The notes below the pieces were generated by a model. The model was not told where the DNA came from, searched no databases, and saw only the letters and a program-made list of their open reading frames with translations. Both the position numbers and the translations under genes were made by a program. From Sarcocystis neurona (Eukaryota > Apicomplexa > Conoidasida > Eucoccidiorida > Sarcocystidae), in assembly GCA_000727475.1 (NCBI GenBank), contig KL647294.1, forward strand, positions 1,052,369-1,116,368: 64,000 nucleotides of DNA, written 5' to 3'. Within the stretch, counting starts at the first letter, position 1, and each line of letters begins with the position of its first letter. Of the stretch, positions 21,578-32,399 are shown in pieces.

Positions 21578-24500
21578 GTAAGTCTTCGTTAAATTGCCAG
21601 CAGCAGGATGCAAGCAGCTGCTGCAGTCTTAAAAAGGTAGCAGCACGAGAACAGCAGCAGTCGTAGGCGGCAAAAGCAGCAGCACTGCGCCGACAGCAGC
21701 ACAAACCACGCGGTCCGACAGCAACGAGCGGCAGACAAACAGCCGGAACCGCAGCACCATGGCACGGCCAACAAAAGCGCACCAGCTGCAGATGCAGCAG
21801 CAGTAGCAGCAGCAGCAGCAGAGAAAGGAAGCAGCAGGAAGGCAGCAGCAGCGCACCTGCAGGCAGCAACCATCAACGCGGCCGCCGAGTCTCCGTAGTG
21901 AGTGAGCAATAGTAGCCACACACCAACAGTAAGCAGCCCGCAGCAGCCGCAACCACCACATGTATATAAATATATACACATGTATATATATATTTATATA
22001 TATTCCTGTGTATATTTCTCCATGTGGATAGCACACGTCGTGTATTGTAGCTCACCTCTCTGTACACGCATCTCTCTTTCTATTTTCCTACGTGAGCGTC
22101 TCGTGTGTGAGCGTGCGTCCCCACGCGTATACTTCTGTTTGTGTTCCCCCGTCCACATGTGGGGACGCATGCGCATGCGTCAGAGGTGTTCCTGTCTATC
22201 ATCGTGGGAGAAGAAAGCTGCTCTTTATTAGGTGTTTGCTTCACAACGTGCGCTTGTGCGTCTTCCCCACAGAAGTTTGAGAAAGAGCAGCAGCAGGAAG
22301 AAGCGGAGGGCAGCCGCAGCAAGAGTGAAGCGGCCGGGGCGTCCGCTGCACAGTCTGCTGTGGCAGAAACCGCAGCAGAGGAGGCTCAACAAGAGGCAGC
22401 TAGACGTGCGCTACTGCAGCTGACGAAAGACGAACTGCTGCACCTGCTGCAGCTGCTGCAGTCTACGCTTTTTCGCACGGCTGCTGCATCTGAGACGCTG
22501 CCTGCGGGAGGGACGGGGCTGCCTGCGCTGCTGGGCCTGGCCAAGCCCTGCAGCAGTGGAGTCGTCTGCGTAGACAGTAGCAGCACGAGCAGCAGCAGCA
22601 GCTGCAGTAGCAGCAGCAGCGAAAAGAACACCAACAACAGCAACAGCCGCAAGAGCTGCTGCAGTGAAGAAGTTTTCAGCAGCAGCAGCGGCAGAAGCAA
22701 AGACAGCGACATTCCTCTGGAGAGTTCCTCATCGCCGTCTGCGTCTTCTCCTCAAGTTGCAGCAGCAGCTGACGTAACAGTTGTGCGCCCGCTGAAAAGC
22801 GACTGCCACGCCGAAAAAAAGACTTTCTTTGGCTCTGCACTTACCGGCCCTGCCGCTACTGCCCCTCCTCCTCCTTCCTCTCCGCATGCGCCCGCCCTTG
22901 CTACTGCCCTTCCTGCTGCGGCGCAAGGCGCTGCAGATGCTGCTGCGACTTCTTCGCTTGCTGATTCTGTCGTACACGCAGGTGCTTCTCTCTCTGGCTC
23001 TTGTGATGAGGCTGCCGCAAACCGCGCTGCAGCTGCTTTGCAGCTTGCAGCACCTGGGACTGCAGCAGCACCATCTGCTTCTGCTTTGCAGCTTTCTCTA
23101 CAAGCCGCCACTGATGGCGCTCCGCATGCAAAAGCGCAAGGAACTGGGTCTCCCTCTCTGTGTTCTGCTGACGTTAGCAATGCTGCTAAGACTGCTGGCG
23201 CTGCTGATGCCGCCGCAGCGATTGCAGATGTCGTAGCGTCCTGTGCAGAAGACGACGCTAAGAAACAAGAAACTTCACCGCATGCACCGAGGCCCGAAGT
23301 GGCCGCAGTGGTGGCTGCCTCTGTTGCTTCTGGTGCTGTCACTCCCGTAGAGGTGCAGCAGGAAACAAGCTGCAACAGCAGTAGCAGTAGTCTAAGCACC
23401 ACTGCGTTGCTGCAGCGAGAACAGAAGAGCAGCAGTGAGTTTAGAAACGCGATCCGCTGCAGCAGCTGCTGTCGTGGAGCTGCTGCTGCTCCTGCAGACA
23501 GCTGCTCGTGCGGGGATCCCGCTGCTTCTGCGGGTGTTGTGAATAACAGCTGCTGCTCCTGAAGTGTTGTTGTCGCTGCTGATACTTACCCTGTTGCTGT
23601 CGCAGGGGAAAAACGGTTTGTTGCGGATGCTGCTGCTGCACGCGATTTGCCTTGTACTGCACAGCAGCCTCTCGTTCGAAAGCGCAAAGAAAGAGCCGCC
23701 CTGCAGCGTGTACGCCTATGCAATTTGTGTGGCTGCTTGTCTGCCGCTGCTGCTGGCCTCTGTGCATGCTTTGTTACGGCTGTCGCACGTCAGCTGCCCG
23801 ACGCAGCGCACCAGGAAAAGCCGCTCCCTCCTCTTCCCGACTTGTTGAGAGGATCTGCAGCATCTGGCTTGGCACTTTCTGCTTAAGGTGCTGCTGTCAC
23901 TGATTCTGCGGCTGCCGACGCTGCTGCTGCTGCTTAGGCTGCGGCTGCTGGCCTTGTCGCTGCTGCTGCTTAGTGTCCTACTGCTCCTGCTGCAAGTGCT
24001 GCACACCATAGTTCTGTGTACACGAACAGCGCTGTTGCAGGCATACTCAGAGCGTCCGCTTGAGCGGAAGAATACGTTCCTTTGATTCTCTGATGCCCTC
24101 TGTTGTTGACGTGTTTGCTGCCGGTACCATCGCTGTGCCTGCTCGCGCTGTTGCGTGGAAGGATTCTTCTTCTGCACTGTTGCCGATACGGCCACAAACA
24201 CTTCGTAGTTGCTGCTGCCGATGAGAAGCAGCTGAAACAATCACTCACTCGCCCCAGTGTTTTTGCAGTAATTGCTGAAGGTGCTTCTGCAGCATCTTCT
24301 AGCATTGTGTAGTGACGGAGTAGGTGCTGTTTGTGCGTACTGGGTCATTGCTCTGTTGCGGTGTACACACGGAACACCTGCTGCTGCTGCTTCTGCACCT
24401 AGTAAGGGCCTCCACGAATGACGTTGACAGACATGTGGGGCGCATGCATGCAGTCGAAGAGGAAGACTCTCTGCTGCTGCAGAAGGCAGCAGCAAATGTT

Positions 24501-27500
24501 TTGTTCACAACAGAAGCCAGAAGCCGAAACGCAATACAGCAGAAGATGCTGAACGAGCACACTCCAGGGCTTCAGGTGCTGTCCTCGCCTGTAGAGAAGC
24601 ATGAGCAGAAAATGCATTACAGCGAGTCTGCGCAGGCGGTGCAACTTCAGAACGAGCAGCAAGGCTTGAACCTGCAGCACCTGATGTTGCAGCAGCGGCA
24701 ATACAGAAAGCAGCAGTCGCAGCAGGAGCTGCAACTGCAGGGACAGGGCCGCCTCCTGCACGCTCATGCTTTCCACTCTAGCGAGGATATACCGAGGTGT
24801 GAGCAACAGCAGCAGCTTCCTCCTCAGGAACACTGGGCTGTGTTGCTCTCTGCCTTTAGAGGAAGCGAAACGCAGCAGCCTTTGCACCTGCAGCAACTCC
24901 AAACGACAGAAATTCACACGTTCCACATAAGCGATAGACAGCTGCAATGCCAGCAGCAACACCAGGAACCGCAGCAGATGCGGCAGTGTCTAGCAGTCTG
25001 CCGAGTCGCGGAGGAGACGCTGAACCAGCAGCCTGAACGACCCAGAGCGCAAGAGTCCGGTTGTGGGTGCTCTCCCCTTCCATCTGGCGCTCGGGCAGAT
25101 GAACAGCAGCATCAGTTGTTGGCTTCCGTTGCAAGCGGCCCTGCTGCAGTGGTAGAGAATGGAACCCATCGTGCTGCTGCAGCACCCAGTGTCATGGATA
25201 CTGTCACTGCTGCTGCTGCTGCGCGTTGTAGTGGTTTTACTGCTATTCGTGACACAAGGGGTATAGCTCCTGCGGTAGGGGTTGCACAGGAGTTCGCTGT
25301 TTTGCCTGCTGCTAAAGGTCTTCCTGTTTCGCCTGCTTTACTGCAGGCTGCTGCTGCTGAGGGTGCCACACACGGCAGAGATGCTGCAGCAGCAGTATTT
25401 CCCTGTGCGAACCCTGCCGCAGGTATTGTCGCGTTTGACGACCTTCCTGTGTCTACAGCCACGTATATCGACAAGCAAGAGAAACAGCAGCGTCAGCAGC
25501 AGCAGCAACCGCAGCTGCCAGGACAGTTGCAGGGTCCCCTGACAGCGCAATGGGAACAGGTAGAGGAGCATCAGCAAGAGCAGCAAAGAGAGGAGAGAGA
25601 GCGCGGCAACAACTGCTGCAAAGAGTGCGCGGCAGCAACACTTGCAGAAGAGCTTGGCTGTCGCACGCCCCGCTGGGGTAGAAGCAGCCCCAGCAGCAGC
25701 AGTTTGGACATCGAGAGCAGCAGGCTAAACAGCTGCACCAGCGCCACGAGCAACAGATGCAGGAGGGAGAACAAGAACAGCAGCCGTAGCGATGACAGCA
25801 GTAGCAGTGAGGGTGACAATCGCAGCAGCGGCCAGCAGACGGACTGTGGCACCGCGTGCAGATGTGACAGCACCAGTAGCTGTACTGCTTCAGAGGGAGG
25901 GGGAGGTGGGAGCACGGGTAACGGGGGCAGCAACAGCAGCAGCGGAGGGAGTAGCAGTGAGGCAAAAAACCATATCAACACAGAATGCAGTCCCAGCAGC
26001 AGCGATAGAAGCAGAAGCAGGATAATTAGCAGTAGGCGCCAGCAGCGAGCTGCAAGGAGATTGGAGCAGCACCGTCAACGTCATCTTCAGGCAGACGGAG
26101 CTACCCAGAGAACGAAGGAAGTCAAAGATACCGTAGCAGCAGCAGCAACAGAATTCTCACCAGCAACAGCAGAAGAGGAGGAAGCTGCAGCAGCAAAAAC
26201 TGAAAAAGCAATGGCAGCAGTCGGAGCAACAGAAAGCAAACGTTCGAGGCCCATTTGGCATCCAGCATCCGCCAGGACGGAGACGCTGTTGCAGCAGCCG
26301 GCGGACAACCAACTGCACCGTGACACTGCAGCAGCCCATGGCCAGAATGCAGCACAGTCCGTAGCAGCAGCAGCAACAGCAGCAGGAAAGGTAGGGAAAG
26401 CAGCAACAGGAGTTATTGAGCCAGGTGCAGCATCTGGTGAAACGGCATCAGATGTGAGACTAGCACCCGACGCAGCACCGCCGTCTCCTGCACCGGAAGT
26501 AGAGAGAAACGCAACAAGGATCTTTCGAACAACAACACAAGGAGGGGAAGCACCAGGCAAGGCAGCCGAATCTAGAGTAGAAGAAAGAGCAAGTACTGCA
26601 GGCAACGCGTCTCAGAGGAAAAGTGATATCTCTACGCCTCTTCTTCCCTGCTCCTTCTTTTCCGCTGCAGCAAGTATATCTCCTCAATTCTGCGCCAGCG
26701 TCGTCGAGCAACGGCAACAGCAGCAGGAATATCAACGAAACGATGCAGAACAGACGCGGAGCGAGATTCAGAGCGTAGTTGGGCAGCAAGAGCAGCATCA
26801 GCAGCAGCAAAGAAGTGCATCGCAGGAGTCGCACCAACAGCAGAAGCCAACACCGCACCAGCAGCAGCAGTTCCAAAACGAGCAGGTTGAGCTGCAAGGG
26901 CAGCTGGCGCATGCAGAGCAACAGCTGCTGCAGGGTCAGAAAAATGATTGGCTGCTAGAGCAAACTGTCTTTGACGCCGCTCAGCCGAGTTCGTTTCAGC
27001 AGTACTTCCAACGAGAAGAAGCCTCAAAGCAGCAGCAGCAGCAGATAAAAAAATCTGATGCGATCATACACCACCAAGAACAGGTCAAATGCGGTTTGCC
27101 GCCGCTCATTGTTAATGGGACTGCAGCGCCCAAGTGGCAGCAGGTGCAAGAATCCTCTTTTCTGCAGCAGCAGCTGGAGGAACTGGGCCAGCTGCGGGGA
27201 CGCCACCAACAGGAGGTTGAGGGAGGGAAGGAGGAGGAGAAGCAGAAGCAGCAACAGATGCCGTGGCAACAAGCTCCTAAGCAGCATCTGCAGCAGCAAA
27301 CTTCTCCTGAAGACATTTCTGCAACGCAGCGGCAGCTGAGCAGCAGCACGTTTGGCCAACTACTGCCCGCAGCAGCAGCAACTTCTGCGGATGACTGGCC
27401 AGACACATTGCAGGATTTGTGGGAGCCATGCTGGGAAAGAACAGGCGAGGGGGAACGGCTACTACAGCAGCAGAAATCTCACACAACATTCAAGGTGCGC

Positions 27501-30500
27501 TTGTCCCTGCTTGCTGTTTGTGCGAAAATGCTGCTGCTTGCTGCTGCTAGTTGTGGAACTTCTGCTGGTTGCCCCTGCATTGGTGCAGCGGCAGCAGCTG
27601 CTGTTGTTCACAGGCTGCTGCGTCTGGCTGCTGCTTGCTGCCGAAGTGCTCTTGGTTGCTGCTGTTTTGGTGCTGCGGGGCAGTTGCTAAGTCTTCGTAT
27701 GCGGTGCTGTTGCTGCTGTTCTCGCGCTGCTGTTGCTTGCTGCCGAAGTGCTGCTGCGTGCTGCTGCGTTGCTGTCACAGCAGCTGCGACGAGTCGCAGA
27801 ATATTATAGAGTGCTGCTGCTGTTGTTCTGATGCTGCTGGTGCTTGCTGCCTACCAGCAGCCGGTGCCAGGAGTCGTCAGACTTTACCCACTGCTGCTGC
27901 TGCTGTTCTGAGGTGCTGTTCTTGCTGCCTACGTCGGTAAAGGGTTTCTCACTCCTGGAGCTGCTGCCTCGCAGTTTCCGCGCCTATATTTATTAGTTCC
28001 GTCGATGCGGCTTCCACTCCTGTTGGAGTGCCAGCGCAACTATTTCTACGGTTGCTGCAGTTGCTGCTGCCATGCTGTTGCTCCCGCATCGTCGCTGCTG
28101 CATGAGCTTCAACGCATCAGTTCCTACGTGTGCGGCTTCTTGTCTTTGTGTGTACGTGCGCAGTTCTGCTGCAGCAGAAGCAGCGAAGCGGACAGCTTCG
28201 CCGCTGTCGCTTCTGTTGCATACCCTTACAGAGAGCATCAACTTCACAGTCCGCAGCAGCAGCTGCTCTCCACACCGAATCGGCAGCAGCAGCGCCACCT
28301 GCAGCTTCAGGAACAGCAGCAGATCCTCCTGGAGCACGTGGTGCACCAGCAGCCATTCCAGCGAAAGCACCAGGGCTTCTGCCAAGAGCAAGGGCAACAT
28401 CCGGTGCAGCAGCAGCAGCACGTACCTCAGAGTTCAGAGGAATCACAGCTGAGCCACACGTACCAGGGGGACCACTTGTTGCTGACGCCGGCATCACAGC
28501 AGCAGCAGCAGCTGTATCCGAGTGAAAAGCAGCCGCCACCGCAGCATCCAGATGTGCAGCAGAACAGGCAGCGACAGCCTCTAGGGCAGCGGCAACTGAA
28601 GGAGAAGGTCCTGCAGCAAGACGAGTCGCTGTACCAGCAAAGGACCTACCAGCAGTTGTTGCAGCAGATGGAACAGCAGCAAGCAAGCATGCACCAGCAG
28701 CATGAAAACGGGCAGCTGCCCCATACAGAAGAGCAGCAGCGGGCAGGAGAGAGAGAGGCAGCATTGACGGTGATAGGAAGTAGCAACTTGCGAAGCGACT
28801 GGTGTCTGCAGCAGGGGCTTGCTGCTGCTGCTTCTTCTTCTTCGCAGAGTGATACTGCTGCTGTCTGTGAAGTAGGGAGTTACACGGGTGCTGTAGGTAT
28901 CCCCCACGTACCCGGTCCGGCTGCAGCATCTCTCCCCGTCCTCGGTGCTCCTGCCGGGCCTGCTGCGCTGCCTGAAGCTGCTGACGACCGCACCTATCCA
29001 TTTGCTGCTGCTGCTGCGGCCTCCCTTCTCAAGGATTCTGGTGCTGCGGCTGTTGCTGCTGCATCTGAACTACCGTATTCTTCCGGTGCGCAAGTGGAAT
29101 GCAGATTCCCCGTGGAAGCAGCAGTAGCAGCAGCAGCCAGTGGGGCCGCCGGAGGATATAGAGCAGCAGCGTCTTACCGTGTCGCAGCGACACAGTTGTT
29201 CGCAAGGCCCGACTGCCGTGCAGGCGACGCGGCAGTAGACACAGCAGCGGCAGCAGCAGCCTTTGCATGTGTGGAGAGAGACCGCAGAGGTATATCCGCA
29301 GCAGCGGCAGGAAGGACAGCGGAAGCCAGAGCAGCAGGAAATGCAGCAGCAACAGCAGTACCGGAATGTGTGGCAGCAGTCAGACACGAGTCTGCATGCA
29401 TGACGACTGCTACCGAACTCTGGCTGCGTTTTTGCTGCTCCTCCTTTCTCAAGCAGGAGGACGTTGTGCTGCCATCGCAGTTGCAGCAGGAGCAGGTCCA
29501 AGTGGGAACGCAGCGGTTCCAGCAAAAAGAGCAGGAGGTGCTGCAGCCGCAGAGCGCGCAGCAGCCGTTGCTGCAGATAGAGCAGCAGCAGGCGCAGACG
29601 AGAGAAGAGCGGCAGCAGCAGGAGGATCAAGTTACCCGGCAGGAGCCGCGGCAGCAGTACCAGCAGCAGCGCGATCATCAGCAGACGCAGAGCCAGGAAC
29701 ACAAGCAGCTGCACCAGCAGGTGGACGTTTCTTTGCTGGGGTTCCACGACCTCAAGGCAGCACCTAATGCTGCTGTTGCTGCAGAAGCAGCTGTGCGTTC
29801 GTCTGATATTCCTGCCGCTCCTTTCCTTTACCCTGGCGATGCCGTTTCTGCTGAAGACACAGACGAATCGGCCTGCCGCAGCACGAGGCCCGCTGTGGCT
29901 TCCCTTCGGAGCAGCTGCAGCAACAGCAGCTGCTGCTGCAACAGGCGCAGCAGCGTATGGCCGCAGCAGGCAGCAGCACCAGCAGCATCGCTGCGCCCTG
30001 CGCCCGTCCTGCCGGCGAGCAGCAACGACTTTCAGCACGGCGTCCAGTGCAAGCAGCAGCAGCAAGAGCTGCAACACTCCGAGCAGCAGCAGCAGCAGAG
30101 AAGTACCCTCTTAACGCAGCAACGACGGCAGCAAGTACGGCAGGAAGAGAGGCCAGAGCATGACTGGTTGCAGCAGCTTGTTTCTCTGCAGCAGCAGCTG
30201 CAGCCCTTGCACCCGCCGCAGCAGACTTTCCGTCAGCAGCAACTTGACGAGCAGCAGACGCAGTCCTATCACCAAGCCCCACCGCTGCAGCATCATCGGC
30301 ACCAGCACGACGATGCGACCCTGGAGCCACAGAGCAGCGAAGAATCACGAAAAGAGCAGCAGCAGCAGCCGCAGCAGCAGCGCGTGTTCTACCAGATGTG
30401 GGACTCTACGCGTTCTTTTCTTCAACTGCTGCATCAACAGATTCAGAGCGGCAATCTACTGAGCGAGGAAGGGGGCGCTATACAGACTGCCGCGGAAGCA

Positions 30501-32399
30501 GAGTCTGCTGCTGCTGCTACGCTAGAGCAAAGGCAGCCCCAGAACGAACAGCAGCAGCTGCAGCAGTGCAACCACGAGCAGCAGCATCAAGAGGAACACC
30601 AGGGAGGGCAGGTCAGCCGGAAGCGGCGGCAGCAGCAGAACGAGCAGCATCAGCAGCAGCAGAAAAGCGACCAGCAGGAGCACCTACAGGAGCAACTGCA
30701 GTTTTGTCAGGAGCAACAGATATCTGCTGCACCACTTCCCTTTGGCCGTTCTTCAACTTTTCTCTGTCCAGCTGCTCCTCCTGTCGCATTTCTTTGCAGT
30801 TCAGCAAGTGGCGTCCTCCCTCTTGCTGCTGCTGCGCCTGCTGCTGTGTCTCTGCCTGCTCCTCCTGGCGGTCTCCTTGCTACTGCTTGCCCTGGCTTTG
30901 CACCTGCTTACCCTGCTGCTGGTCTACCTCCTCCTGCTGCTTCTGCTGCCGTCCCTCCCCTCCCTGTCAGTGCTGCTGCTGCTGCCTCAGCTGCTGCCGC
31001 GGCAAGTGGGGTTTCGGCCGGCACGGCCGCTGTTGACGCAGGCGCAGCATGTCTACAGAAAGTAGAGACACCGGTTGAAAGAGAACGTGCCGCGGATAAT
31101 GCAAAGGGAAGTGTGGGCCGGGATCACCTAGCTGCTGCTGCTGCTGCTGCTATTTCGTGTCGCAGTGGAGTGCTTGGTGGCTCAACAGAAGCAGCAGCAG
31201 AACAAGAACGAAACTTTCTTGCTGCGGCGGTTGCAGCTCTGGTCGTCGACAGTGGCGCCTTTGACATGGCCGAATCTGCAGCACCCGCTGGTGCGTCCCG
31301 CCGGATAGCAGCTGCAGCTGAACAACACACAACGGGGGCCACAGCAGCAGAGGAAGGCAGCGCTGCGGCAACAGCAGCAGCAGCAGCAAGATCTGCAAGG
31401 ACGCGACACATCAGCTGCCTTCAAGCTGCAGCACCGCCTGCTGCAGGCGCTCTTGTTTCTTCGCTTCCCCCAAGCAGATTGACCGTCTTAGGTGCCACCA
31501 AGGCATCAGCAGGAGCAGCAGCAGAGGCAGCAGCCACAGATGCAGTCGCAGCGTGGGCAGCGCAAGCAGCAGGACCAGTCCAAGCCGCAGAATCAGCGCA
31601 TGCAGCAGCAACAGCACAAGCGGCAGCAACAGCGCAAGCAGCAGGAACAGCGCAAGCAGCGCCTGCCATTTTTTTCTGTGGGCGGCCACTTAGGCAGGAA
31701 GGTCGGTTAGATGCGACGCCAGCAGCAGCTGCTGCTATGTCATCTGCTTGTTGCGGTCAGCCTTCCTATCTCTCCCCTCCCGCCGCTGCAAGCTTGACTC
31801 TTCCTGTTGCTGCAGCAGCGTCAGCGGCTTCTGCTACTGCTACTGATGATGCGTACGAACTTGCCCAGCAAGTATCCGTCCCTCTTCAAATGTGCAACAA
31901 CAAATGGCTGCCACGCGCAACGTACTCTCCGTTACTGCCTACTGCTGCTCTCTGGAAGCAGCAGCAGCAGCAGCAGCAAAAACCTTGCTGACTGTCGCTG
32001 CAGTAGGTATTTCATCCGCCGCTGCGGAAGCCTCGCCTCGACCGTCTGCAGCAGCAACTACGCCAGCGGGGTAGCAGCTGCAGCTGGACGCTGAGGGAGT
32101 ACTCCTACCGGAGGAATAGACGTGAACGAGGTATTGCCCGCAGTCACGAAGGGGCGGCATCAGCGACAGCAGTGAGGCTTGTAGCAGCAACCGCAGGAGT
32201 TTCTCAAGCATGCGAAGCAGCAGAGGAAGCAGGAGCAGGAGCCGGAAACGGCAGCACCAGCAGACCAGAAGCGAGGACTGCAGCCCCGTGCCGACAAGAG
32301 CAGCATCTTCGTTGCAGGCGCAGCACCTTTGCGAGACGTAGAGCAGTACTCTACCAGCAGCGTCCTACTAGCAGCAGCAGCAGTAGCAAAGAAATGTGA
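19319..32399 (+). CDS. giant low-complexity Gln/Ala/Ser-rich protein, 5 exons
   Basis: Model: 19319-21577, 22273-23434, 24454-27494, 27975-31871, 32007-32399, giving about 3,583 residues. All four junctions keep frame: phase 0 (CAG|gtaagt to ccccacag), phase 1 (A|gtgagt to atgcatgcag), phase 0 (AAG|gtgcgc to cctcgcag) and phase 0 (CAA|gtatcc to cagtag, with a ctgac branch-like site upstream). Most of the protein is homopolymeric or disordered, with a Pro run, EKQQE repeats and Gly/Ser runs. Short mixed, probably helical islands stand out: near ESWMRLATLAATFDP, WSPCEIDMLLREALDF, LTKDELLHLLQLLQSTLF, DDWPDTLQDLWEPCWE and FYQMWDSTRSFLQLLH. No domain family is recognised and function is unknown. 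It could be more than one gene. Exon 2/3 and exon 3/4 boundaries are the least secure. Confidence 0.5.
21578..22272 (+). other. intron 1 of the giant gene
   Basis: 695 bases, gtaagt to cttccccacag, phase 0 on both sides. The first 300 bases are CAG-rich like the exon; the rest holds a TA/TGTA-rich block (21960-22010) and a pyrimidine-rich 3' part. Both splice sites are good, making this the best-supported intron of the gene. Confidence 0.55.
22273..23434 (+). CDS. giant gene, exon 2
   Basis: Starts KFEKEQQQEEAEG, then an acidic Ala-rich helix leading into LTKDELLHLLQLLQSTLF (about 22420-22473), the most regular amphipathic segment in the protein. Ser runs, a cluster of Ser/Asn codons and a long Ala-rich region follow. 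The proposed donor A|gtgagt at 23435 lies 128 bases before the frame's stop codon, in a region that becomes Cys/Ser-rich. The exact 3' end is uncertain. Confidence 0.45.
23435..24453 (+). other. intron 2 of the giant gene (tentative)
   Basis: 1,019 bases, strongly CTG-oriented on the plus strand (23450-24000), the reverse of the flanking exons. The acceptor chosen (gcatgcatgcag) restores phase 1; alternatives at 24412 (cacctag) and 24430 (gttgacag) have different phases and would need another donor. Confidence 0.35.
24454..27494 (+). CDS. giant gene, exon 3
   Basis: 3,041 bases. Begins EEEDSLLLQKAAANVLFTTE and includes a non-repetitive block (HWAVLLSAFRGSETQQPL, then TTEIHTFHISDRQLQ) that is unlikely by chance. 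Ala-rich, Ser/Asn-rich and Gly-rich (GGGGGSTGNGGSNSSSGG) segments follow, then a Gln-rich coiled-coil-like region (26710-27350) with interspersed Leu and Glu. The end, DDWPDTLQDLWEPCWERTGE, is Trp-rich and mixed. The donor AAG|gtgcgc marks an abrupt change to Leu/Ala/Cys-only translation of a CTG tract, which argues that the exon ends there. Confidence 0.5.
27495..27974 (+). other. intron 3 of the giant gene
   Basis: 480 bases dominated by CTG units on the plus strand. The acceptor chosen is gctgctgcctcgcag at 27974, phase 0. A second phase-compatible acceptor lies at 28163 (tgtacgtgcgcag, better pyrimidine tract); if used, exon 4 would start at 28164 and lose 63 residues. Confidence 0.4.
27975..31871 (+). 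CDS. giant gene, exon 4
   Basis: 3,897 bases, the largest exon. The start is mixed (LECQRNYFYGC, LLHELQRISSYVCGF), followed by alternating Gln-rich (28240-28740, 29480-29740, 30040-30400, 30530-30720) and Ala-rich blocks. Islands of complex sequence include RSDWCLQQGL and FYQMWDSTRSFLQLLHQQIQ (30390-30450). A CTG-oriented segment at about 30720-31030 reads Ala/Pro/Leu and may be an unspliced intron. After 31800 the sequence becomes mixed (TDDAYELAQQ) up to the donor CAA|gtatcc. Confidence 0.5.
32007..32399 (+). CDS. giant gene, exon 5 (C-terminus)
   Basis: Starts FHPPLRKPRLDRLQQQL after cagtag (the cag three bases upstream would put a TAG in frame). It is strongly basic (LREYSYRRNRRERG), then Ala/Gly-rich, then another basic Cys-containing stretch (CRQEQHLRCRRSTFARRR), a Ser run and TGA at 32397-32399. 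The short 135-base intron has a branch-like ctgac 18 bases before its end. The abrupt change from Ala/Gln to Arg-rich composition is a genuine feature of the frame. Confidence 0.45.
   Translation, partial: VFHPPLRKPRLDRLQQQLRQRGSSCSWTLREYSYRRNRRERGIARSHEGAASATAVRLVAATAGVSQACEAAEEAGAGAGNGSTSRPEARTAAPCRQEQHLRCRRSTFARRRAVLYQQRPTSSSSSSKEM

Noticed and set aside
20775..21869. 364-codon minus-strand frame (with several shorter antisense frames)
   Set aside because: Shadow of exon 1 of the giant gene; Leu/Cys/Ala-rich antisense of Gln and Ala codons.
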